Source: CAYLSO01 sp964386525
GTDB lineage: Bacteria; Eisenbacteria; RBG-16-71-46; DASYSL01
Length of the DNA stretch: 26,237 nt
Assembly: GCA_964386525.1 (NCBI GenBank)
Contig: CAYLSO010000078.1
Location: forward strand, 1 to 26,237
Direction: 5' to 3'
Numbering within the stretch: position 1 is the first letter of the stretch; each line of letters opens with the position of its first letter. The position numbers were made by a program, and so were the translations under genes. The notes below the pieces were generated by a model. It had not been told where the DNA came from, did not search any database, and saw only the letters and a program-made list of their open reading frames with translations. Of the stretch, positions 16,876 to 26,067 are shown piece after piece.

Positions 16876-17793
16876 ATGCTCCGCAAGCTCGTCTTCGCCC
16901 TGGCCCTGGCGGCGGCGCTGATCCTGGCGCTGCTGGCCTCGCCGGCGGCGGCCCAGCAGGATCTCAGCCAGGTCGAGATCAAGACCGAGAAGCTCGCCGA
17001 CGGCATCCACATGCTGCAGGGCGCCGGGGGCAACATGGCGCTGTGCACCGGGCCGGACGGCGGTTTCCTCATCGACGGCGAGATGGCGCCGCTGGTGGAC
17101 AAGATCCTCGCCGCGGCGCGCGCCGTGGACGAGCGGCCGGTGCGCTTCCTGCTCAACACCCACTGGCACGGCGACCACACCGGCGGCAACGGGGACTACG
17201 CTCGGGCGGGCATCACCATCGTGGCCCACGAGAACGTGCGCGCCCGGCTGGCGGCGGAGCAGCGAAGCCCGGTGTCCGGCGATCCCATCCCGGCGGCGGC
17301 GGCCGACGCCCTGCCGCGGATGACCTTCTCGCAGGGCGCGACCTTCTACCTGAACGGCCAGGAGATCCGCGTCGTCCACATCCCGCCGCCGGCGCACACC
17401 GACGGCGACGCGATCGTGGTCTTTCCGCGCGCCAACATCGTCCACACCGGCGACCTCTTCTTCAACGGCCGCTATCCGGTCATCGACCTCGGGGCCGGGG
17501 GCTCGATCGACGGCATGATCGCCGCCGCCGACCGCCTGCTGGCGCTGACCGACGACGCGACGCGCATCGTCCCCGGACACGGGCCGCTGGCCGACAAGGC
17601 GGCGCTGGCTGCCTATCGCGAGATGCTGGCCGGGGTGCGCGCGGCAGTGGCCAGGGAGGTGGCCGCGGGCAAGTCCAAGGAGGAGACGATCGCCGCCAAG
17701 CCCACGGCCGCCTACGACGCGAAGTGGGCGAGGAACGCCGCGGCCGCCGATCGCTTCGCAGGCGTCGTCTACGAGAGCCTGAAGAAGCAGTAG
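16876..17793 (+). CDS. Exported metallo-beta-lactamase-fold hydrolase
   Basis: A 305-residue periplasmic MBL-fold enzyme. ATG 16876 has a strong AAGGAGGG just upstream. The signal peptide is MLRKLVFALALAAALILALLASPAAA. The full zinc-binding set is visible: H96-W-H98-G-D100-H101 in NTHWHGDHTGG, H174 in PPAHTDGDAIV, D193 in IVHTGDLFF and H235 in IVPGHGP. PAHTDGD and HTGDLFFNGRYPVID are typical of the exported 'quinoprotein relay/SoxH-like' and subclass B4-like MBL proteins rather than of true resistance beta-lactamases. The substrate is unknown and resistance should not be assumed. It lies 40 bases after the NTF2-like gene and is convergent with the next gene, only 22 bases away. Confidence 0.88.
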   Translation: MLRKLVFALALAAALILALLASPAAAQQDLSQVEIKTEKLADGIHMLQGAGGNMALCTGPDGGFLIDGEMAPLVDKILAAARAVDERPVRFLLNTHWHGDHTGGNGDYARAGITIVAHENVRARLAAEQRSPVSGDPIPAAAADALPRMTFSQGATFYLNGQEIRVVHIPPPAHTDGDAIVVFPRANIVHTGDLFFNGRYPVIDLGAGGSIDGMIAAADRLLALTDDATRIVPGHGPLADKAALAAYREMLAGVRAAVAREVAAGKSKEETIAAKPTAAYDAKWARNAAAADRFAGVVYESLKKQ

Positions 17794-17815
17794 GGGCCGG
17801 CCGGCCTCCCGCGCC

Positions 17816-19534
<1,719 letters not shown>

Positions 19535-19588
19535 GAGGCGTTCCTCCCCTTCGGCCGATCGGGACGCCCCATCCTGGCCCGTGGCGGC

Positions 19589-19623
19589 GCGCCGGCGCCA
19601 GTGTTTTCCCCGGGCGCCGGCGC
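19589..19623. repeat. 11-base inverted repeat in the divergent region upstream of GGT and the efflux operon
   Basis: GCGCCGGCGCC (19589-19599) and GGCGCCGGCGC (19613-19623) are exact reverse complements around a 13-base spacer that contains a TTTT run. The repeat lies 55-89 bases upstream of the GGT start and about 100 bases upstream of the small Cys-rich gene. It may be an operator or leader hairpin, or simply GC-rich low-complexity sequence. Confidence 0.4.
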
Positions 19624-19688
19624 CGGCGTCTTCCCTGCGTGGCGGCGCTCGGGGGCCTGCCCGGCGCTCGCCCGCCCGGCGGGTCGCG

Positions 19689-19718
19689 TTGACAGGCCCG
19701 CGGCCGTTCCCGTAGCCT
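19689..19718 (+). promoter_or_regulatory. Strong sigma70-type promoter of the metal-efflux operon
   Basis: The -35 is the exact consensus TTGACA (19689-19694). An 18-base spacer separates it from TAGCCT (19713-19718), a four-of-six match to the -10. The start codon at 19727 is only nine bases past the -10, so transcription would begin at or within a base or two of the ATG. Confidence 0.6.
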
Positions 19719-19726
19719 CTTCCGTC

Positions 19727-20128
19727 ATGGAGTACCGCCCCGTGGCCCGCTTCGCGCAAGCGGCAGCCGCCCGTGTCATGATCCTACTGGCTCTCTCCCT
19801 CGGTCTTCCACAGGGGGTGGCCGTGCTCTGCGCCGGCCCCGACGGCCACCTGGCTGTCGAGTTCGGCGCGGGGCCCCGGGCATCGGACGACGGCTGCGGC
19901 TGCGCCGAGGCGTGCGGCCCCTGCCGCGACGTGCAGGTCGGGCACGACGGATCCGTCTACCGGCCGGCCCCGTCGCCGCATCCCGACGCGCCGCCGGTGC
20001 TCTGCATCGGTCCCGCGCCCAAGGCGGTCGCCGTCGAGTTGGCGGCACCGGGGCTGCTCCCGGCCGGCACTGCCCGGTCGCGTGCCGCGTCACCTCCGAT
20101 CCTCCGCAGCATCGTCCTCCTGATCTGA
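19727..20128 (+). CDS. Small Cys-rich exported protein at the head of the efflux operon
   Basis: A 133-residue protein of no named family. ATG 19727 has no Shine-Dalgarno and is almost on the predicted transcription start, consistent with a leaderless message. An alternative ATG is at 19778. The N-terminus is signal-like (ARVMILLALSLGLPQGVAVLC). C35 lies in VLCAGPDGHLAVE, followed by a cluster C57-x-C59-x3-C63-x2-C66 (GCGCAEACGPCRDV) with H41, H73 and H85 nearby, and a hydrophobic C-terminus (PPILRSIVLLI). From memory, similar small 'VLC-x-G-x-DGH ... CGPC-x-D' proteins sit before Czc-type genes in other bacteria. Periplasmic metal binding or sensing is inferred, not shown. The next gene starts 137 bases on. 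Confidence 0.7.
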   Translation: MEYRPVARFAQAAAARVMILLALSLGLPQGVAVLCAGPDGHLAVEFGAGPRASDDGCGCAEACGPCRDVQVGHDGSVYRPAPSPHPDAPPVLCIGPAPKAVAVELAAPGLLPAGTARSRAASPPILRSIVLLI

Positions 20129-20265
20129 TCTTCCTCTCCACGCTCGCACCGCGCCGGGTCTGATACAGGTCCGCGCGGGATGTTCCATGCCGGCCGGATC
20201 GCCCGCGGCGCGTTCCCGCGGCGCCCCGGCGCCGCACACTCGCGAATCGCACGGAGAGGGAAACG

Positions 20266-21540
20266 ATGAGAAAGAGCTTCGTGGTCGCGGCCGCGCTGTG
20301 GCTGCCCGTGGCGGCATGGGTGCTGCCGACGGTGGCGTGGGCGCTGCCGGCGGCGGCGCAGGATTCCGCCCAGCCCTGGACTCTCGAGCGCTTGATCGCC
20401 GAGGCGAAGCGGGCGAACCCCGCTCTGCTCGCGGCCCGCCAGGAGGTCGAGGCGGTTCGCGGGCAGGCGGCGCAGGCGCGCGCCTGGCCGAATCCGGAGG
20501 TCGAGCTGGCGGCCGAGGACGTGCCGACGGGCGGCGGCGGACTGTCGGCGTCGAAGAACCTCGTGGGCGTCACGCAGACGCTGCCTTTCCCCAGCAAGAC
20601 CCACTTCGCGTCGGCGGCCGGCGGCGAGGCCGTGGCGGCGGCACGGTGGGATTACCGGGCGCGCGAAGCCGAGCTGGTACGCGACGTGAAGGCGGCCTTC
20701 TACCGCACGCTCGCGGCCGGCCACCGGCACGCCGCGGCGAAGGATCTGCACGAGCTGACCCGATCGCTCTCCGACGTGGCCGGACGGCGCGCGCGCGCCG
20801 GGGCGGCGCCGGAGCAGGAGCGCTTGCGCGCCGAGATCGAGATGGGCCGGGCCGCCGTCGAAGTCGCGGCGGCGGGGCACGCGGCGGCGGAAGCGCGCCA
20901 GGCCCTCGCCCTGCTGGTGGGACGCGCGGGGGATCCGCTCGAGCCACTGGTGGGGGGCTTGCGCGAAGCCATCGACGCGGCAGAGGTCGCGCGTTCCGGC
21001 GAGCGGCTCGAGGCGCGCCACCCCGAAGCTCTGGCGGCGGCGGCGCGCCGCCGGCAGGCCGGACTCGAGTCGAGCCGGGCGGGCGCCGAGCGGCTCCCCG
21101 ACCTGGCGCTCGGGGCCGCCTACGGCCGCGATCACGCGGCGGGCGAGGACGTGATGGAGTTCCGCGTCTCGGTGCCGTTGCCGCTCTTCGACCGCTCCGG
21201 CGGGCGCCGGCAGGAGGCGCGGGCGCGGGCCGAGATGGCCGCCCACGACGAGGCGGCGACCGGCCAGCGGCTGCGCGAGCGCTTCGGCGTCCTCGTGGCC
21301 CGCCTGCGCACGGAGGCGGAGCAGGTCGAGGCGTACCGCGCGGGCATCCTGCCCAAGGCCGAGGAAGCGTTGCGCATGGTGCGCGGCGGCTACGACGCGG
21401 GGAAGTTCGGCTTCACGGATCTCGTGGACACGCAGCGCACGGTGGCGGAGGCGCGGCTGGGCTACTGGGGAAGGGTGCTGGAGATGAATCTGACCGCGGC
21501 GGACCTGGAAGCGCTGGTGGCGTCGGCGGGGGAGGAGTAG
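20266..21540 (+). CDS. czcC: TolC-family outer-membrane channel of a heavy-metal RND system (CzcC/CusC-like)
   Basis: Outer-membrane efflux protein completing the tripartite exporter. The protein has 424 residues. ATG 20266 is preceded by GGAGAGGG (20253-20260) and starts a signal peptide (MRKSFVVAAALWLPVAAWVLPTVAWALPAAAQ). Two OEP repeats are recognisable: WTLERLIAEAKRANPALLAARQEVEAVRGQAAQARAWPNPEVEL at the N-terminal side, and the second half starting near RHPEALAAAARRRQAGLESSRAGAERLPDLALGAAYGRD. FRVSVPLPLFDRSGGRRQEA and GGYDAGKFGFTDLVDTQRTVAEARLGY are typical of CzcC. Long Ala/Glu/Arg-rich stretches fit the alpha-helical tunnel. It could also serve the orphan HAE1 pump, which lacks its own channel. 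The next gene begins three bases after its stop. Confidence 0.88.
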   Translation: MRKSFVVAAALWLPVAAWVLPTVAWALPAAAQDSAQPWTLERLIAEAKRANPALLAARQEVEAVRGQAAQARAWPNPEVELAAEDVPTGGGGLSASKNLVGVTQTLPFPSKTHFASAAGGEAVAAARWDYRAREAELVRDVKAAFYRTLAAGHRHAAAKDLHELTRSLSDVAGRRARAGAAPEQERLRAEIEMGRAAVEVAAAGHAAAEARQALALLVGRAGDPLEPLVGGLREAIDAAEVARSGERLEARHPEALAAAARRRQAGLESSRAGAERLPDLALGAAYGRDHAAGEDVMEFRVSVPLPLFDRSGGRRQEARARAEMAAHDEAATGQRLRERFGVLVARLRTEAEQVEAYRAGILPKAEEALRMVRGGYDAGKFGFTDLVDTQRTVAEARLGYWGRVLEMNLTAADLEALVASAGEE

Positions 21541-21543
21541 GCG

Positions 21544-22809
21544 ATGAGATCGTTTCCGACGATGAGGTTCGCGCCGCTGCTGCTGGCGGCGGCGCTGGGC
21601 GCGGGCTGCGGGGCAGGGCGCGACAGCGCGGCGGGCGGCGGCGCGGCAGACGATCACGGTCACGGGAACGCGGCCGACCCCGCCGCGGCCGAGGTCGCGA
21701 TGTGCGGCGAGCACTCCGTGCCCGAGGAGGAGTGCGGGATCTGCAACCCGGATGCGATCGCCGCCCTGGCCCCCGGCGAGGGCCTCAAGGTGCGCCTGCC
21801 GGCCGCCGACTCGGCGGCGCTGGTGGGCGTGCGCACCGCGGCGCCGGAGGTGGGAGCCGCCGTCGAGGGCGTCGAGTGCTTCGCCGAGATCACCTTCAAC
21901 CAGAACCGGCTGGCGCGCATCGCCGTGCCGGTGGGGGGCATCGTCAAGAGCGTCGAGGTGGACCTCGGCGCGCGCGTGCGCGCCGGGCAGATCGTGGCCC
22001 GCGTGTGGTCGGCCGCCATCGCCGATGCCGTCGCCCAGGCGGTGCTGTCGCACCAGACGCTGGCGCGCGAGCGCCAGTTGCGCTCCGAGGGCATCACGCC
22101 CGCGAAGGATCTCGAGGAGGCCGAGGCGGCGCACCGGGCCGCCTGCCAGCAGGCGCGCACGCTGGGCTTCAGCGACCGGGAGATCGAATCGCTGAGCCAC
22201 GGGGCCGAGGAGCCGATCTATCTCGAGGTGCGCGCGCCGTTCGCCGGCGAGATCGTCGAGCGCACGGCCGTGCAGGGCGCGCTCGTCGAGCCCGGCGCCG
22301 CGCTCTTCTCGCTGGCCGACCGCTCCACGGTGTGGGCACTTCTCAGCCTTCCCGAGGCCGCGCTGCCGCGCGTGCGCGAGGGGCAGGAGGTCCGGCTGAC
22401 CGTCGATGCGCTTCCGGATCGCGAGTTCACCGGCCGGCTCACCTGGGTTAGCGCGCAGGTGGGCGAGCGCACCCGCATGGCCCAGGCGCGCGCCGAGATT
22501 CCCGATCCCGACGGCCTGCTGCGCTCCGGGATGTTCGCCCAGGCGCGCGTGCTCGCCCGGCGCCAGGGAGACGCCCTGTTCGTGCCGGCCTCGGCGGTGC
22601 AGCGCGTGGAGGGCAAGCCGCTGGTCTTCGTCCGTCTCGCCGACGACCTCTACGAGGCGCGCGCCGTGCAGCTGGGCAGCCGCCTGGCGGACCGCTGGGA
22701 GGTGGTCTCCGGGCTGGAGCCCGGGGAGCCCGTGGCCGTGGCCCACAGCTTCGCGCTCAAGTCGCAGCTCCTGCTCTCACGGCTCGGCGCGGGGTGCGCG
22801 GATGACTAG
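21544..22809 (+). CDS. czcB: Heavy-metal RND periplasmic adaptor lipoprotein (CzcB/CusB-like)
   Basis: Membrane-fusion adaptor of 421 residues. ATG 21544 follows the channel stop by three bases, with GGAGGAG overlapping the end of that gene. The lipobox LGAGC puts the lipidated residue at C22. A His-rich linker (DDHGHGN) precedes a short metal-binding module, MCGEHSVPEEECGICNPD, with C54, H57, C64 and C67, a motif common in CzcB-type adaptors. Then come the lipoyl halves (ARIAVPVGGIVKSVEVDLGARVRAGQIVARVWS and LEVRAPFAGEIVERTAVQGALVEPGAALFSLAD), an intervening coiled coil, a beta barrel and a C-terminal membrane-proximal part (LGSRLADRWEVVSGLEPGEPVAV). Probably presents metal to the pump. Confidence 0.9.
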   Translation: MRSFPTMRFAPLLLAAALGAGCGAGRDSAAGGGAADDHGHGNAADPAAAEVAMCGEHSVPEEECGICNPDAIAALAPGEGLKVRLPAADSAALVGVRTAAPEVGAAVEGVECFAEITFNQNRLARIAVPVGGIVKSVEVDLGARVRAGQIVARVWSAAIADAVAQAVLSHQTLARERQLRSEGITPAKDLEEAEAAHRAACQQARTLGFSDREIESLSHGAEEPIYLEVRAPFAGEIVERTAVQGALVEPGAALFSLADRSTVWALLSLPEAALPRVREGQEVRLTVDALPDREFTGRLTWVSAQVGERTRMAQARAEIPDPDGLLRSGMFAQARVLARRQGDALFVPASAVQRVEGKPLVFVRLADDLYEARAVQLGSRLADRWEVVSGLEPGEPVAVAHSFALKSQLLLSRLGAGCADD

Positions 22810-22836
22810 CCGGGCGCGGCGACGGGAGACCGCGTG

Positions 22837-25800
22837 ATGCTCGACCGCCTGATCCTCTTCGCGCTGCGCAACCGGCTCCTGGTCTGCGTCCTGGTGGGCG
22901 CGCTGGTCCTGGTCGGCGGCCGCGCCTTGCTGTCGCTGCCGATCGACGCCTTCCCCGACACCACGCCCGTGCAGGTGCAGATCAACACGGTCGCCGCGGC
23001 GCTCAGCCCCGAGGAGGCCGAGGCGCAGATCACCGCGCCCATCGAGCTGGCGCTCGGCGGCCTGCCCGGCCTGGCCGGCGTGCGCTCGATCTCCAAGTTC
23101 GGCCTCTCCCAGGTGACCGCGACCTTCGCCGACGGCACGCCCATCCTGCAGGCGCGCCAGCTCGTGATGGAGCGCCTGCAGGGCGTCGAGCTGTCCGAGG
23201 GCCTGGGGCGCCCCCAGCTCGGCCCCATCGCCACCGGCCTGGGGGAGGTCTTCCATTACGCGGTGCGCTCCGACGACCCGCGGCGCACGCTCGCCGAGCT
23301 GCGCGAGCTGCACGACTGGGTGGTCAAGCCCGAGCTGCGCAAGGTCCCCGGCGTGGCCGAGGTGAACTCCTGGGGCGGGTACGAGAAGCAGTATCACGTG
23401 ATCGTCGACACCGGCCGGCTGGTCAAGTACCGCCTGACGCTGGCGGACCTGGTCGAAGCGCTCGAGGCCAACAACCAGAACGCCGGCGGCGGCCAGGTGA
23501 CGCGCAGCGGCGAGGCGCTCCTGGTGCACGGCGTCGGCCTGGTCACCGACACCGCGCAGATCGGCGGCATCGTCGTCGCCGCGCACGACGGGGTGCCGGT
23601 GCGCGTGGGGGACGTGGCGGAGGTGCGGATCGACCACGAGATCCGCCGCGGCGCGACCACCGCCGGCGGCCGCGGCGAGATCGTCCTCGGCCTGGGCTTC
23701 ATGCTCATGGGCGAGAACAGCGCCGAGGTGACGCACGCGCTCAAGCGCCGGCTCGCCGAGGTGCGGCGCAGCCTGCCTGCCGACGTGAAGGTCGAGGTGC
23801 TCTACGACCGCACCGAGCTGGTGGAGAAGGTCATCCGCACGGTCGAGCACAACCTCCTGGCCGGCGCGTTGCTGGTCGTGGCCGTGCTCTTCGCTTTCCT
23901 CGGCAACCTGCGGGCCGGGCTCATCGTGGCCTCGGCGATCCCGCTCTCCATGCTATTCGCGGCCGGTTTCATGCTGCAGGCCGGCATCGCCGCCAGCCTG
24001 CTCAGCCTGGGTGCGATCGACTTCGGGCTGCTCGTGGACGGCGCGGTGGTGATGGTCGAGAACGCCATGCGCCGGCTGGCCGAGCGGCAGCGCGAGCTGG
24101 GCCGCTGGCTCACCGAGGCCGAGCGGCGGGCGACCGTGGCCGCCGCCTCCCTCGAGGTCGCGCGGCCGGCCACCTTCGGCGTGGCCATCATCCTGGCCGT
24201 CTTCCTGCCCGTGCTGACGCTGGAGGGCATCGAGGGCAAGCTCTTCCGGCCGATGGCGCTGACCCTGATCTTCGCGCTGCTGGGCTCGCTGCTCCTGGCG
24301 CTGACGCTCATCCCCGTGCTGGCGACGCTGTTCCTCCCCAGGCGCGTCCGCGAGGAGGAGCCGCGCCTGGTGCAGCGGGCGCGGCAGCTCTACGCGCCGG
24401 CGCTGGAGCTGGCGCTGCGGCGCCGCCGGGCGACGCTGATCGCCGCCGCGGTCTGCGTAGCCGCCGCGGCGCTGGTGGCCACCCGCCTGGGCGGCGAGTT
24501 CCTGCCGCGGCTCGGCGAGGGCGCCATCGTCGGCACGACCGTGCGCCTGGCGGGTGTGTCGGTGGACGAGTCGGTGGCGCAGAACCTGCTCATCGAGAAG
24601 CGCCTGCTGGCCGAGTTCCCCGACGAGATCGAGCGGATCTGGACGCGGCTCGGCACCGCCGAGGTGGCCACCGACCCGATGGGGGTGGAGCTGGCCGACT
24701 TCTTCCTCGCCCTCAAGCCCCGCGGCGAGTGGAAGAAGGCGCGCACCCAGGAGGAGCTGACCGAGAAGCTGCGCGCCGTCCTCGAGCGCGTGCCCGGCCT
24801 GCGGCCGGCCTTCAGCCAGCCGATCGAGATGCGCATGAACGAGCTGATCGCCGGCATCCGCTCCGACGTCGGCGTCGAGATCTACGGCGACGACCTGGGC
24901 GAGCTGCGCCGGCTGGGCGACGCGGTGCAGGCGGTCCTCGTCGGGGTGCGCGGCGCCGACGCGGTCGCCGTGGAGCAACTCACCGGCCAGGGTGTGCTGG
25001 AGGTGCGGGTGGACCCGACGGCGCTATCCCGCTTCGGCGTGCCGGGGCGCGACGTCCTCGCCGTGGTGGAGGCGGTGGGCGCCAAGCGCGTCGGCGAGAT
25101 CCGCGAGGGCCAGCGGCGCTTCCCCCTGGTGGTGCGGCTGCCCGACCGGCAGCGCACCGACCCCGACGTCCTCGCGGCCACGCTGATCCCCACCGCCGCC
25201 GGGCCGGTGCTGCCGCTGAGCCGCGTGGCGTCCGTCACCGAGACCGAGGGGCCGGCCACCATCAGCCGCGCCTGGGGCCGCCGCCGCGTGGTCGTCCAGT
25301 GCGACGTGCGCGGCCGCGACGTCGCCGGCTTCGTGGCCGAGGCGCGCGCCGCGATCGCGCGCGAGGTGAAGCTGCCCGAGGGCTACGCCCTCGATTGGGG
25401 TGGCCAGTTCGAGAACCTGGAGCGGGCCAACCGCAAGCTCCTCTTCGTGGTGCCGCTGGCGCTCGGGCTCGTCTTCGTGCTGCTGTTCTTCGGGCTGCGC
25501 TCGGCGCGCGACGTTCTGGTCGTCGCCACCGGCATCCCGCTCGGCGCGGTGGGCGGCGTGCTGGCGCTGTGGCTGCGGGGCATGCCCTTCACGGTGAGCG
25601 CGGCGGTGGGCTTCGTGGCCCTGAGCGGCGTGGCCATCCTCAACGGGCTGGTGCTGGTGACCTTCATCCGCCAGCGGCGCGCCGGCGGGGCGGCCGTCGA
25701 GGAAGCGGTGCGCGAGGGCTGCCTGACGCGGCTGCGCCCGGTGCTCATGACCGCGCTGGTGGCGGCGGCGGGCTTCCTGCCGATGGCGGTCAACGTGGGC

Positions 25801-25923
25801 GTGGGCGGCGAGGTGCAGCGGCCGCTGGCCACGGTGGTCATCGGCGGCATCCTCACCAACACGCTGCTCACGCTGGTGGTGCTGCCGGCGCTCTATCTGG
25901 TCGTGCACCGGCGGCGGGGGTAG
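22837..25923 (+). CDS. czcA: Heavy-metal efflux RND pump (CzcA family)
   Basis: Inner-membrane proton/cation antiporter of 1028 residues from ATG 22837. GTG 22834 adds one Met; GGGAG at 22824-22828 suits either start. The helix 4 signature GAIDFGLLVDGAVVMVEN carries D395, D401 and E408, the acidic trio of CzcA. The N-terminal SLPIDAFPDTTPVQVQINTVAAALSPEEAE block, NNQNAGGG and the second-half FSQPIEMRMNELIAGIRSDVGVEIYG are hallmark sequences of the heavy-metal (HME) subfamily. The position of E. coli CusA Met623 (TMPI) is Gln in SQPI, as in CzcA-type pumps. This favours divalent ions such as Zn, Co, Cd or Ni over Cu(I)/Ag(I), though that is inference. Twelve helices and two porter halves are of normal length. 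Confidence 0.93.
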   Translation: MLDRLILFALRNRLLVCVLVGALVLVGGRALLSLPIDAFPDTTPVQVQINTVAAALSPEEAEAQITAPIELALGGLPGLAGVRSISKFGLSQVTATFADGTPILQARQLVMERLQGVELSEGLGRPQLGPIATGLGEVFHYAVRSDDPRRTLAELRELHDWVVKPELRKVPGVAEVNSWGGYEKQYHVIVDTGRLVKYRLTLADLVEALEANNQNAGGGQVTRSGEALLVHGVGLVTDTAQIGGIVVAAHDGVPVRVGDVAEVRIDHEIRRGATTAGGRGEIVLGLGFMLMGENSAEVTHALKRRLAEVRRSLPADVKVEVLYDRTELVEKVIRTVEHNLLAGALLVVAVLFAFLGNLRAGLIVASAIPLSMLFAAGFMLQAGIAASLLSLGAIDFGLLVDGAVVMVENAMRRLAERQRELGRWLTEAERRATVAAASLEVARPATFGVAIILAVFLPVLTLEGIEGKLFRPMALTLIFALLGSLLLALTLIPVLATLFLPRRVREEEPRLVQRARQLYAPALELALRRRRATLIAAAVCVAAAALVATRLGGEFLPRLGEGAIVGTTVRLAGVSVDESVAQNLLIEKRLLAEFPDEIERIWTRLGTAEVATDPMGVELADFFLALKPRGEWKKARTQEELTEKLRAVLERVPGLRPAFSQPIEMRMNELIAGIRSDVGVEIYGDDLGELRRLGDAVQAVLVGVRGADAVAVEQLTGQGVLEVRVDPTALSRFGVPGRDVLAVVEAVGAKRVGEIREGQRRFPLVVRLPDRQRTDPDVLAATLIPTAAGPVLPLSRVASVTETEGPATISRAWGRRRVVVQCDVRGRDVAGFVAEARAAIAREVKLPEGYALDWGGQFENLERANRKLLFVVPLALGLVFVLLFFGLRSARDVLVVATGIPLGAVGGVLALWLRGMPFTVSAAVGFVALSGVAILNGLVLVTFIRQRRAGGAAVEEAVREGCLTRLRPVLMTALVAAAGFLPMAVNVGVGGEVQRPLATVVIGGILTNTLLTLVVLPALYLVVHRRRG

Positions 25924-25940
25924 CGGCGCCCCGCACCCCG

Positions 25941-25969
25941 TTGCCCTTTCCGGCCCGCCGACATAGATT
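25941..25969 (+). promoter_or_regulatory. Predicted sigma70-type promoter for the dehydrogenase at the right edge
   Basis: TTGCCC (25941-25946), a 17-base spacer and TAGATT (25964-25969) each match the consensus at four of six positions. The spacing is ideal. The leader to ATG 26068 would be about 92 bases and includes a six-pair hairpin (GCCCCG 25994-25999 with CGGGGC 26004-26009). That hairpin has no T tract, so it is a poor terminator for the efflux operon. Confidence 0.45.
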
Positions 25970-26067
25970 TCCCCTCGAATCGGCCTTCCGAGAGCCCCGG
26001 CCGCGGGGCGCAGCCTGCCCGGCGCGGCGCGGGCCCCGTTACTTATCGTTCGCGGAGGAACCCCACC

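Noticed and set aside
16876..17793. Beta-lactam resistance gene
   Set aside because: The zinc motif is shared by many MBL-fold hydrolases; the PAHTDGD and HTGDLFF pattern and operon context do not indicate antibiotic resistance.
17794..17815. Bidirectional terminator between the MBL gene and GGT
   Set aside because: The GGCCGGCCGGCC run is palindromic but forms only a short imperfect stem with no T tract on either strand.
19957..22746. A 929-codon open frame on the minus strand opposite czcC and czcB
   Set aside because: Its translation is low-complexity Arg/Gly/His/Ala with no domain, and it is antisense to two clearly recognised genes; long antisense frames are expected in GC-rich DNA.
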